DNA from: Gemmatimonadota bacterium
GTDB taxonomy: Bacteria > Gemmatimonadota > Gemmatimonadetes > Gemmatimonadales > Gemmatimonadaceae
Assembly: GCA_016712265.1 (NCBI GenBank)
Contig: JADJRJ010000030.1
Coordinates: forward strand, 372,001 to 436,000
Reading direction: 5' to 3'
Length of the DNA stretch: 64,000 nt
Both the position numbers and the translations under genes were made by a program. The notes below the pieces were generated by a model. That model ran no database searches, was not told the origin of the DNA, and saw only the letters and a program-made list of their open reading frames with translations. Shown here piece by piece: positions 7,382-15,817 of this stretch (its first letter is position 1; the number at the start of each line of letters is the position of its first letter).

Positions 7382-9568
7382 GTGCCCCTCATCACCGTGG
7401 TGTTCCTCGCGTATGCGAGCGGTCTGTGGCTTGCCATCGGCGGGCGACTGGTGGTCGGGCTGGTCGTCGCCACCCTCCTCGCGATCGCTGGGTGTGCGAG
7501 GCGGCGTCCCGAAGGATGGTTGGCTGCCCTCACGATGGGGCTCGCCCTGGCCACCGGTCGGGAGACCGCGCGGATCGATGCGGGGTGCCGCGCCGCAATG
7601 TTGCGCGGTGGGGTTGTCGAGGTGCGACTCCTGGAGCCCTTGCGGACCGGGAAGAGTGCCGGGGCCCGCGCGCTGGAGCCGTGCGGCGTTCGTGTCCGGG
7701 TCACCGCGCGCGCGGCGGCAGCGGCCGGAAGCGTGCTTCGCGTCGAAGGGAGTGTGCGCCGCGCGGGCGGGACCCTCGCGATCCGCGGCCGTAGCGTCAC
7801 GGTGCTCGAGCCGCCGGGGCTCATCGCCCGCAGTCGTGCCCGCGTGGGTACGCGGATCGACCAGCTGTTTGGTGCGGATGGGGCGCTGGTGCGCGCGCTG
7901 GTGCTGGCGGAGCAATATGACCTCGATGTTGAGCTGCGCACCCGGTGGGCGGATGCGGGGATCATTCACATGGTGTCGGTCTCCGGGCTGCACGTATCGA
8001 TCATTGCCGGGGCACTCGTGGGGGCGTTTGGGGCGTTCGGCTGGCCGCGCATGCGCGCGGAGGCGGCGGCGTTGGCCGTGCTCCTCGCCTATGTGGCCTG
8101 GATCGGGTGGCCGCCCCCCGCCGTGCGTTCTGCGGTGATGACGGCGTGGACCCTGATGGCCCGCTGGCAGCAACGTCCACCCGCCGTGTGGGCAGTCTGG
8201 GGGGTGGGGAGCGGGATCTCGCTGGTCGACCCGCACGTCGTCACGGACCTTGGGTGGCAGCTCTCGGTTGTGGGGATGGCCGGGCTGGTGGCGTCTGGCC
8301 GACTGGTGGAGTCGCTTCGCTTGCGCAGGCCGATGGTGCGCTACCTCGTCGAGGGCGCGGTGGCGACCGGGATTGCCACGATCGTGAGCGCCCCGATTGT
8401 CGCGTGGACCTTTGGTCGCATCAGCATTGCCGCCGTTGTGTCCAACCTCGCCGCCGCGCCGCTCTTCAACATCGCCCAACCGTTGCTGTTCCTGGCCGTC
8501 GTGCTTTCCTGGGTTCCCGAGGCGGTGATCGGGTTGGTGGTCGATGCCGCGCGGGGCGCACTGGCCCTCATCAACGTCGTCGCCCGCCTGGGGGCGCTGG
8601 TGCCGTTCGCCACGGTCAGCGTGTCGCCGGACGCCTTCACGGCCACCTGCCTGGTGATCGTCGCCACCGGCCTCGTCCTGGCCGGGGCCATGCGTGAGGT
8701 GCGGTGGGGGATCACCATCCTCCTCGTCGGTGTGGTTGGGGCGACATGGGCCCGAGTGATTCCGCGCGGCAACGGGCGGGTGGAGATGCACGTGATTGAC
8801 GTGGGGCAGGGTGATGCGTTGGCGATCCGCACACCGCGCGGGCGCTGGATCCTGGTCGACGCGGGACCGTCGTGGGACGGCGGCGACGCCGGTCGGCGCA
8901 CCGTCGCCCCCTACATTCGGCGGTTTGGTGGCGATGTGGTGCACCAGGTGATCACGCACCCGCACCTGGACCACTACGGGGGTGTGCCCGGGGTGCTCTC
9001 GCCCCTGGCGGTCGATTCGGTGTGGGAGGGTGGGGCGCACGCCAACAGGGGGTATGTCGACTGGCGCTCGCGCGAACGGCGGCCGTGGGGGGTATTGTCT
9101 GCCGGCGATTCCCTGCGGCTGGATGGGGTGGTGGTGCGTGTGCTCGCGCCGTCTCGCCCGTGGCGCGAGTCACAGGAGAACCCTAACGAGGCCAGCGTCG
9201 TGCTGCGCGTCGAGTTCGGGGCACAGCGGTGGTTGCTGACGGGTGACGCCGAGGCCGGTGCGGAGCAATGGCTGCTGTCGCACGGTCGGGACGCGCTGGG
9301 CGCGACCGTGTTGAAGGTGGGACATCACGGGAGTCGATCGAGTTCGTCACCCGGTTTCCTTGAAGCGGTGACGCCCCGCGTCGCCGTGATCTCGGTCGGT
9401 CGCGACAACGACTACGGGCATCCCTCCGTCGAGGTGTTGCAGCGGCTCGACGCGCTCGGCACCCATGTGTTGCGAACGGACGACGAGGGGACGATCGTCC
9501 TTTCGTCGGACGGGCACTCGCTGGAGGTACGAACGGAATGGGGGTATTGGCGCTACCGCGGGCCCTGA
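7382..9568 (+). CDS. comEC: ComEC/Rec2 DNA-uptake channel
   Basis: Inner-membrane channel carrying single-stranded DNA into the cytoplasm in natural transformation. It has 728 residues with a GTG start. Domains in order: N-terminal membrane segments and a short DUF4131/OB-like part (about 1-155), the multi-spanning Competence domain (about 165-450, with MVSVSGLHVSIIAG) and a C-terminal metallo-beta-lactamase-like domain (about 460-720). The last has VIDVGQGDALAIRT, ITHPHLDHYGG, LLTGDAEAGAEQW and LKVGHHGSRSSSS, so its metal site looks complete. The 3' end overlaps the next gene by 31 nt. Confidence 0.95.
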   Translation: MPLITVVFLAYASGLWLAIGGRLVVGLVVATLLAIAGCARRRPEGWLAALTMGLALATGRETARIDAGCRAAMLRGGVVEVRLLEPLRTGKSAGARALEPCGVRVRVTARAAAAAGSVLRVEGSVRRAGGTLAIRGRSVTVLEPPGLIARSRARVGTRIDQLFGADGALVRALVLAEQYDLDVELRTRWADAGIIHMVSVSGLHVSIIAGALVGAFGAFGWPRMRAEAAALAVLLAYVAWIGWPPPAVRSAVMTAWTLMARWQQRPPAVWAVWGVGSGISLVDPHVVTDLGWQLSVVGMAGLVASGRLVESLRLRRPMVRYLVEGAVATGIATIVSAPIVAWTFGRISIAAVVSNLAAAPLFNIAQPLLFLAVVLSWVPEAVIGLVVDAARGALALINVVARLGALVPFATVSVSPDAFTATCLVIVATGLVLAGAMREVRWGITILLVGVVGATWARVIPRGNGRVEMHVIDVGQGDALAIRTPRGRWILVDAGPSWDGGDAGRRTVAPYIRRFGGDVVHQVITHPHLDHYGGVPGVLSPLAVDSVWEGGAHANRGYVDWRSRERRPWGVLSAGDSLRLDGVVVRVLAPSRPWRESQENPNEASVVLRVEFGAQRWLLTGDAEAGAEQWLLSHGRDALGATVLKVGHHGSRSSSSPGFLEAVTPRVAVISVGRDNDYGHPSVEVLQRLDALGTHVLRTDDEGTIVLSSDGHSLEVRTEWGYWRYRGP

Positions 9569-9951
9569 TCGAGCTGGTCCTCGGCCGGGTGGAGGCAATG
9601 CCGACGGTGCTCGTCAGGGAGTTCCCGGAGCTGGCGGTGATGCGTCTCCGGCGCGGCGGGCTGCTGCCGCGGCTGGGGGGGTGGTTCCTTGGACAGGGCA
9701 GTGTGGCCGGTATCACGGTCCGCCGGACGGTCTTTCTGGGCGTTGGGGCCGCCATAACTGCGGAACTACTCTTGCACGAGCTTGCCCACGTCCGGCAGTT
9801 TGAGGCATTCCGGGCCTTTCCCCTCAGATATTGGTGGGAGTCGGCCCGGCGCGGGTACCTGGCGAATCGGTTCGAGGTGGATGCTCGTCAATTCGCCGCA
9901 CGTCGACTCGACCGTCGTCTGGTCGACTCTCCCTGGAACGAGGATCCCTGA
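9538..9951 (+). CDS. Small HExxH putative metallopeptidase
   Basis: A 137-residue protein of no named family that I recognise. It has a possible zinc motif HELAHVRQF near residue 80, followed about 35 residues later by FEVDARQFA, whose Glu could be the third ligand in a gluzincin-like arrangement. A hydrophobic segment (FLGVGAAITAELLLHELAH) runs into the motif. It starts inside the end of comEC (31-nt overlap) and stops 2 nt before the fbp start, so it is co-expressed with both. Whether it is an active peptidase or a DUF4157-like relic is open. Confidence 0.65.
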   Translation: MGVLALPRALIELVLGRVEAMPTVLVREFPELAVMRLRRGGLLPRLGGWFLGQGSVAGITVRRTVFLGVGAAITAELLLHELAHVRQFEAFRAFPLRYWWESARRGYLANRFEVDARQFAARRLDRRLVDSPWNEDP

Positions 9952-9953
9952 AC

Positions 9954-10970
9954 GTGGTCAAGCACACCGCGACGTCGGTCGTCACGATCGAGCGCTTCAT
10001 CATCGAGCAAGAGCGGAATTTCCCCCAGGCCACAGGCCAGCTGTCGGGGATCCTCCAGGACATTGCCCTCGCCGGCAAGCTCATTACCAACAAGGTGCGG
10101 CGCGCGGGCCTGGTCGACATTCTTGGCGCCCTGGACTCCGAGAACGTGCAGGGCGAGATCCAGCAGAAGCTCGATGTGTTTGCCAACGAGACCATCGTGA
10201 AGGCGATGGACCACGGTGGTCGCTTGTGTGCCATGGCGTCGGAAGAGGAGCCGGAGATCATCCCGATTCCCGACCAGTTCAAGTGCGGCAACTATGTGCT
10301 GTGCTTCGACCCGCTGGATGGGTCGTCAAACATCGACGTGAATGTGCCCGTCGGCACGATCTTCTCGGTGATGCGGAAGATCACGCGAGGGGTGCACGGT
10401 GAGTTGGAGGACGTGCTGCAGCCCGGGCGTCGGCAGGTGGCGGCCGGCTACATCATCTACGGCTCCAGCACCATGATGGTGTACACCACGGGGCACGGGG
10501 TGCATGGCTTCACACTCGATCCGTCCATCGGCGAGTTCCTCCTGTCGCATCCGGACATCAAGACCCCACGGCGCGGGCGCTACCTCAGCGTGAACGACTC
10601 GTACGAGCAGTATTGGGATGAGCCGGTGAAGGCGCTGATGCGTCGTTACCGCGGCCTCGACGGGCAGCAGAAGGCGATGAACGTGCGGTACGTGGGCTCC
10701 CTGGTCGCCGACTTTCATCGCAACCTGCTCGGCGGTGGCGTCTTTGCCTATCCCGCCAACACGCAGTCGCCGCGGGGCAAGCTCCGCATGCTGTATGAGT
10801 GCAACCCGCTGGCGTTCATCGTGCAGCAGGCCGGTGGGGCCGCCACTGATGGGATCAACGACATCCTGGATGTCATCCCCACCGAGCTGCACCAGCGCTC
10901 CCCGCTTTTCATCGGTAGTGCCGACGACATCGAGACGGCGAAGGACATGCTCGCCAAACGCGTCGCCTGA
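9954..10970 (+). CDS. fbp: Class I fructose-1,6-bisphosphatase
   Basis: Hydrolyses fructose-1,6-bisphosphate to fructose-6-phosphate in gluconeogenesis. It has 338 residues from GTG 9954, the standard length. The metal and phosphate site DPLDGSSNID lies near 120, the family stretch GGGVFAYPA near 260, and LLYECNP-type KLRMLYECNPLAF near 280. The frame is open upstream to 9831 within the preceding gene, but recognisable homology starts at VVTIERFIIEQE, which supports the GTG. It is followed by a GC-rich hairpin that probably ends the transcript. Confidence 0.95.
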   Translation: MVKHTATSVVTIERFIIEQERNFPQATGQLSGILQDIALAGKLITNKVRRAGLVDILGALDSENVQGEIQQKLDVFANETIVKAMDHGGRLCAMASEEEPEIIPIPDQFKCGNYVLCFDPLDGSSNIDVNVPVGTIFSVMRKITRGVHGELEDVLQPGRRQVAAGYIIYGSSTMMVYTTGHGVHGFTLDPSIGEFLLSHPDIKTPRRGRYLSVNDSYEQYWDEPVKALMRRYRGLDGQQKAMNVRYVGSLVADFHRNLLGGGVFAYPANTQSPRGKLRMLYECNPLAFIVQQAGGAATDGINDILDVIPTELHQRSPLFIGSADDIETAKDMLAKRVA

Positions 10971-10994
10971 GCCGCACCCGCGGGATGGAAGGGC

Positions 10995-11030
10995 CGGGGG
11001 GCGATCGCCGACAGCGGCGGCCGCCCCCCG
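10995..11030 (+). terminator. Candidate terminator hairpin after fbp
   Basis: A perfect 9-bp stem, CGGGGGGCG at 10995-11003 pairing with CGCCCCCCG at 11022-11030, with an 18-nt loop, 25 bp after the fbp stop. It is followed by TCATCTTCCCC rather than a clean T-run, so termination strength is uncertain. It separates fbp from the mutase gene. Confidence 0.5.
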
Positions 11031-11085
11031 TCATCTTCCCCGTGCCCGCGACCCGCATGCACGGACTCCCCATTATCCTCCCCGC

Positions 11086-12681
11086 ATGACCAAACCTGCG
11101 TCCAGCGAGCGGCTTTCGCCGGCTGGGATTCCCCTCAAGGTGGCCTACAGCGAGGCCGACGTCGGCCCTGGATTGGCCGAGCGCCTGGGCACTCCGGGGC
11201 AGTGGCCATTCACGCGCGGTGTGCAGCCCACGATGTACCGCGGCCGCTTGTGGACCATGCGCCAGTACGCCGGCTTCGGCACCGCCGCGCAGACGAATGA
11301 GCGCTTCAAGCACCTGTTGGCCGCCGGACAAACCGGGCTCTCGGTCGCCTTCGACCTTCCCACGCAGATGGGGATCGACAGCGACTCGTCGCGCGCGCTC
11401 GGCGAGGTGGGTCGCGTAGGGGTGGCGATCGACACCGTCGAGGACATGCACACCCTCCTCGACGGCATTCCGCTCGACCAGGTGTCGACCTCGATGACGA
11501 TCAATGCCACGGCGTCCACGCTGTTGGCCATGTACCTCGTGGTGGCGGAGGAGCGGGGGATCGCACGCGCGAAGCTCAGTGGCACGATCCAGAACGACCT
11601 GCTCAAGGAGTACATCGCGCGCGGGACGTACATCTACCCGCCCGCGCCGTCGCTGCAGCTGATCGCCGAGATCTTTCGCTTCTGTGCGGCCGAGGTGCCG
11701 GACTGGAATCCGATTTCGATCAGCGGGTACCACATCCGGGAAGCCGGGGCCACCGCGGTGCAGGAGCTGGCCTTCACGATGGCCAACACCCTGGCCTATG
11801 TGCAGTGTGCCCTTGATGCTGGCCTGGCCGTGGACACCTTTGCGCCGCGGCTCTCGTTCTTCTTTGCCGCGCATAACGACCTGTTCGAGGAGGTCGCGAA
11901 GTTCCGGGCCGCCCGACGGATGTACGCGCGCCTGATGCGCGAGCGGTTTGGGGCGAGCGACGCCAGCGCCCGGTTGCGCTTCCACACGCAGACCGGTGGG
12001 GTGACCCTCATGGCCCAACAGCCGCTGAACAATGTCGTTCGCGTCACGGTGCAGGCTCTGGCGGCCACGTTAGGCGGGACGCAGTCCCTCCACACGAATG
12101 GCTACGACGAGGCGCTGGCCCTCCCGACCGCGGACGCGGCGACCCTCGCGTTGCGCACCCAACAGGTGGTGGGATACGAATCCGGGGTGGCCAACACCGT
12201 CGACCCACTGGCCGGCTCGTACTTCGTCGAGGCGTTGACGGACGAACTCGAGCGCCAGGCCACGGCCCTGGTGGAAAAGGTCGACACGTTGGGCGGTGCC
12301 GTCGCGGCGATCGCGCAGGGGTTCTTCCAGGAAGAGATCGCGCGCAGCGCCTACGCCCACCAATTGCGGGTGGAGTCGGGGGAGTCGGTGGTTGTGGGGG
12401 TGAACCGATTTGGGGACGGGCAGGAGCCGCCGGTGATTCCCACGCCGGATTTCTCAGCGCTGGAGTCGGAGCAGGTCGCTCGCGTGCGCGTGGTAAAGGG
12501 GCGTCGGGATGCCGCAGCGCTCAGCGGCGCGCTGGACCTGCTGCGGACCGCTGCGGGGGCTCCCGGAGCCGTGCGGCCGGCGCTCATGCCACTGATCATC
12601 GATGCCGTCAGGGCGCGGGCCTCGGTGGGCGAGATCTCGGACTGCCTGCGGGGCGCCTGGGGCGAGCACCGCCCGGGCTGA
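11086..12681 (+). CDS. Methylmalonyl-CoA mutase-type catalytic (large) subunit
   Basis: Adenosylcobalamin-dependent acyl-CoA mutase, catalytic TIM-barrel part. The 531-residue protein contains TMRQYAGFGTAAQTNERFK (substrate-binding Tyr region), AFDLPTQMGIDSDS, SGTIQNDLLKEY, SISGYHIREAGA (active-site His region) and LHTNGYDEALALP. It ends without a C-terminal B12-binding domain: no DxHxxG...SxL...GG motif. It therefore belongs to the split type needing a separate cobalamin-binding subunit, absent from this window. Methylmalonyl-CoA is the likeliest substrate, but ethylmalonyl- or isobutyryl-CoA mutase subunits look alike. ATG 11086 follows a hairpin-bearing intergenic region, so it probably has its own promoter. 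Confidence 0.88.
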   Translation: MTKPASSERLSPAGIPLKVAYSEADVGPGLAERLGTPGQWPFTRGVQPTMYRGRLWTMRQYAGFGTAAQTNERFKHLLAAGQTGLSVAFDLPTQMGIDSDSSRALGEVGRVGVAIDTVEDMHTLLDGIPLDQVSTSMTINATASTLLAMYLVVAEERGIARAKLSGTIQNDLLKEYIARGTYIYPPAPSLQLIAEIFRFCAAEVPDWNPISISGYHIREAGATAVQELAFTMANTLAYVQCALDAGLAVDTFAPRLSFFFAAHNDLFEEVAKFRAARRMYARLMRERFGASDASARLRFHTQTGGVTLMAQQPLNNVVRVTVQALAATLGGTQSLHTNGYDEALALPTADAATLALRTQQVVGYESGVANTVDPLAGSYFVEALTDELERQATALVEKVDTLGGAVAAIAQGFFQEEIARSAYAHQLRVESGESVVVGVNRFGDGQEPPVIPTPDFSALESEQVARVRVVKGRRDAAALSGALDLLRTAAGAPGAVRPALMPLIIDAVRARASVGEISDCLRGAWGEHRPG

Positions 12682-12710
12682 GTCGGGCGGCGCCTCCGGG
12701 CTTGGTTTTT
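12671..12710 (+). terminator. Candidate terminator overlapping the mutase stop codon
   Basis: GCCCGG (12671-12676) can pair with CCGGGC (12696-12701), followed by TTGGTTTTT. The stop codon lies in the loop. The stem is short (6 bp) but GC-only and the T-run is in the right place. The remaining 150 bp up to 12861 hold other GC-rich partial repeats and an AT-rich box CTAAGTTATTTG at 12821-12832, which may be the -10 of the next gene. Confidence 0.45.
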
Positions 12711-12861
12711 GGACCTCCTGTCGCGGGGGATGGCGCATCCCGCTCCGGGCGGGACCCCTGGCGACATGATGCCGCGGGTGGATGTGAGGTCCCCGCGCTA
12801 CCACCGGCCTTCTGGCGCGGCTAAGTTATTTGCGGTCCACCACTTGCAACGAATCTCGGGA

Positions 12862-13194
12862 ATGCCGACGTACCAGTTTCGCTGCCCCGACGGCACCATC
12901 GTCGAGCGCATCTTCAAGATCAGTGAGGTTCCCGCCACCATCCCCGTGCCCAACGGCGAGGGGGAGGCGGTGCGGATGATCTCCGGCGGTGCCGGGCTGA
13001 TCTTCAAGGGGTCAGGGTTCTACATCACCGATTACGGGAAAGACGGCAAGAAGGACCAGCGGGAGGCGTCGAAAGGCGAGGCCGCGAAATCCGATTCGAG
13101 CAAGGCTGACACCCCCAAGGCCGACGCGGCACCGGCCAAGGCGGAACCCACGAAGGCCGCCCCGGCATCGGGTAGTTCGGGCGGGAGCGAATGA
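12862..13194 (+). CDS. FmdB-like protein lacking the zinc-ribbon cysteines
   Basis: A 110-residue protein. It opens MPTYQFRCPDG and contains GGAGLIFKGSGFYITDYGK, both hallmarks of the FmdB family (putative regulatory zinc ribbon). Only one Cys remains, so the usual two CxxC pairs are gone. After residue 70 it becomes a Lys/Ala/Ser-rich low-complexity tail. ATG 12862 begins the conserved motif. The stop overlaps argS (ATGA). Function is unknown even for intact family members. Confidence 0.75.
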   Translation: MPTYQFRCPDGTIVERIFKISEVPATIPVPNGEGEAVRMISGGAGLIFKGSGFYITDYGKDGKKDQREASKGEAAKSDSSKADTPKADAAPAKAEPTKAAPASGSSGGSE

Positions 13195-14834
13195 GCGCGG
13201 AGGAGATGCTCCGCGGCGCGATCGCCCGCGCGGCGGTGGACCTGGGCGCTGCGGCCGACTTTGCGGCCCACCTGGAGCGTCCGCGCGATCCGTCATTTGG
13301 GGACTGGGCGTCCAACGCCCCGATGGCCCTCGCCAAGGTGTTGCGTCGCAAGCCGCTGGACATCGCGCACGACCTGGTGGCGCGCCTGGACGTGGCGGCT
13401 GCAGGGGTCCGCGAGGCCTATGTCGCGCCGCCGGGGTTCATCAACTTCCGGATGGCGGCGGGGGCCGAGGCGGCTCGACTCGCCGAGATCATTAGCACCG
13501 GTGCGCAGTACGGCCGTTCGACCGAGGGGCAGGGGGCGCCCGTCAATGTCGAGTTTGTCTCGGCCAACCCGACGGGGCCGCTGCACGTGGGGCATGGCCG
13601 GCAGGCCGCGTTAGGCGATGCCGTCGCCGCCCTGTTGGAGGCCACCGGGTGGACGGTGACCCGCGAGTTCTACTACAACGATGCGGGCGTCCAGATCGCC
13701 AACCTCGCCTTGAGCGTCCAGGCGCGCGTCCGCGAACTGGCCGGGATGCCGCTCGTGATCCCCGAGGGGGGATACCACGGGGAGTATATCGGGGATATCG
13801 CGCGCGCCTACGTCGCGGCCCACCCGGAGGACGCGCGGGGGGAGAACCTCGATCAGCTGCGCACCTTTGGCGTCGCGGCCCTCCGTCATGAACAGGACCT
13901 GGACCTGCAGGCGTTCGGGGTGAAATTCAATGTGTACTACCTGGAGTCGTCGCTGTATACCGACGGCCAGGTTGAGGCGACCGTCGCCATGCTGCAGGGA
14001 GCCGGCCATACCTTCGAGAAGGATGGGGCCCTCTGGCTGCGCACGACGGACTACGGCGACGACAAGGACCGCGTGATGCGGAAGTCGGATGGGACGTATA
14101 CGTACTTCCTGCCGGACGTCGCCTACCATGTCACCAAGTGGCGTCGTGGCTTCCACCGCGCCATCAACGTCCAGGGCGCGGACCATCACAGCACGGTGAC
14201 GCGCGTGCGCGCCGGGCTGCAGGCCCTCGAGATGGGGATCCCCGAGGGATACCCGGAATACGAGCTGCACCAGATGGTCACGGTGATGCGCGGCGGCGAG
14301 GAGGTGAAGATCTCCAAGCGGGCGGGCAGTTACGTGACCGTGCGTGATCTCATCGACGAAGTGGGCCGTGACGCGGTGCGCTACTTCTTCCTCATGCGCA
14401 AGTCGGAGTCGCCGCTGGTCTTCGACGTTGAGCTGGCGCGCTCGCAGAGCGAGGAGAATCCCGTGTATTACATCCAGATGGCGCACGCGCGCCTCTGCGG
14501 GATCTTTCGCGTCGGCGAGGTGGACCCGTCGACGATCCACGGGGCCGGGGTCGACTACGCCGTGCTCGACAGCGACGATGAACGCGAGCTGGTCAAGGCC
14601 CTGCTCGGCTATCCCGCGCTGCTCGCCACGGCAGCTCGTTCGCGGGCGCCGCATCTCGTGGCGTCGTACCTCCTCGATACGGCACGCCTCGTCCACACCT
14701 GGTACCACAAGCACCATGTGCTCGGGGAGGCCGACGCCGTACGGGCGGCTCGGCTGGTGCTCGCACGGTCCGCGCAGGTCGTCCTGCACAACGGCTTGCA
14801 CTTGTTAGGCATCACTGCTCCCGAGCGCATGTAG
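13191..14834 (+). CDS. argS: Arginyl-tRNA synthetase
   Basis: Charges tRNA-Arg. It has 547 residues, normal for the class I enzyme. The N-terminal additional domain has FGDWASNAPMALAKV. The signature is NPTGPLHVGHGR near 130 (HIGH-type). KISKRAGSYVTVRDL near 370 occupies the KMSK position. The C-terminal DALR anticodon-binding domain ends LLGITAPERM. ATG overlaps the FmdB-like stop. Confidence 0.97.
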   Translation: MSAEEMLRGAIARAAVDLGAAADFAAHLERPRDPSFGDWASNAPMALAKVLRRKPLDIAHDLVARLDVAAAGVREAYVAPPGFINFRMAAGAEAARLAEIISTGAQYGRSTEGQGAPVNVEFVSANPTGPLHVGHGRQAALGDAVAALLEATGWTVTREFYYNDAGVQIANLALSVQARVRELAGMPLVIPEGGYHGEYIGDIARAYVAAHPEDARGENLDQLRTFGVAALRHEQDLDLQAFGVKFNVYYLESSLYTDGQVEATVAMLQGAGHTFEKDGALWLRTTDYGDDKDRVMRKSDGTYTYFLPDVAYHVTKWRRGFHRAINVQGADHHSTVTRVRAGLQALEMGIPEGYPEYELHQMVTVMRGGEEVKISKRAGSYVTVRDLIDEVGRDAVRYFFLMRKSESPLVFDVELARSQSEENPVYYIQMAHARLCGIFRVGEVDPSTIHGAGVDYAVLDSDDERELVKALLGYPALLATAARSRAPHLVASYLLDTARLVHTWYHKHHVLGEADAVRAARLVLARSAQVVLHNGLHLLGITAPERM

Positions 14835-14899
14835 GTCCGGGTGCCCGGCGCACCACCCACGGCGTTCCACGCGACTTCCTCCGCCCCTTTCCTCGCTCC

Positions 14900-15817
14900 A
14901 TGTCTGTCCTCGTCGTAGGATCCGTTGCCCTCGATTCCGTGGAGACGCCGTTCGGCAAGGCCGACGAAGTGCTGGGTGGGTCCGGCACCTTCTTCGCGGC
15001 GTCGGCCTCCCACTTCACCCCGGTGCAACTGGTCGGGGTGGTCGGTTCCGACTACCCGGTCCAGAAGCTGGAGGCGCTGCGCGCGCGCGGCGTGGACCTG
15101 GGCGGGCTCGAGCAGGCCGACGGCGAGTCCTTTCGCTGGCGCGGTCGCTACCGGCATGACCTCAACTCGGCCGAGACCCTGGAGACGCGGCTGGGGGTGT
15201 TCTCGCACTTTCGCCCCAAGATCCCGGCGGCCTTCCGGCAGGCGCCGTTTGTCTTCCTGGCGAATATCGACCCTCGCCTGCAGCTGGAGGTCCTCAAGCA
15301 GGTCGAGCGGCCCCGCCTGGTGGCGTGCGATACCATGAACTTCTGGATCGAGAGCCGACGCGCCGACCTGGTCGAGTTGCTGAAGCATGTGGACGTCCTG
15401 TTGCTGAACGATGGCGAGGCCCGCCAGCTCACCGAGCAGTCCAACCTCGTGAAAGCCGCACGCTGGATCCTCGAGCGTGGCCCCAAGCACGTGGTGATCA
15501 AGAAGGGCGAACACGGCGCGTTCATGTTCACCGGCTCGACGGTCTTCTTTGCTCCGGCGTACCCGTTGGAGGACGTCTTCGACCCCACCGGGGCGGGCGA
15601 CTCTTTCGCGGGCGGCTTCATCGGCTACCTGGCGCGCACCGGAAAGCTGGATGAGGCACACCTGCGGCGGGCCGTGGTGTACGGCTCCACCATGGGATCG
15701 TTTGCCGTGGAGCGCTTCTCGATCGGGCGACTGCTCGAGATTGATCCCACCGACATCCGGAATCGCCTCGACGAGTTCCGACGCCTGGTGGCCTTCGAGG
15801 AGGAGATGCCGGCGTGA
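14900..15817 (+). CDS. PfkB-family sugar/nucleoside kinase
   Basis: A 305-residue ribokinase-fold protein. The N-terminal GGSGTFFAASAS is the family's first signature, and DPTGAGDSFAGGF near 232 holds the catalytic Asp and anion hole. VVIKKGEHGAF is the usual preceding strand. Substrate cannot be assigned; several unassigned PfkB proteins of this type sit beside purine genes. It overlaps purM by 4 nt. Confidence 0.88.
   Translation: MSVLVVGSVALDSVETPFGKADEVLGGSGTFFAASASHFTPVQLVGVVGSDYPVQKLEALRARGVDLGGLEQADGESFRWRGRYRHDLNSAETLETRLGVFSHFRPKIPAAFRQAPFVFLANIDPRLQLEVLKQVERPRLVACDTMNFWIESRRADLVELLKHVDVLLLNDGEARQLTEQSNLVKAARWILERGPKHVVIKKGEHGAFMFTGSTVFFAPAYPLEDVFDPTGAGDSFAGGFIGYLARTGKLDEAHLRRAVVYGSTMGSFAVERFSIGRLLEIDPTDIRNRLDEFRRLVAFEEEMPA

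Noticed and set aside
7247..9040. 597-codon open frame on the minus strand opposite comEC
   Set aside because: Composition (Arg/His/Pro-rich) is that of an antisense shadow in GC-rich DNA, and comEC on the other strand has clear domains. Similar long minus-strand frames opposite argS, clpB, ptsI and the ribBA region were dropped for the same reason.
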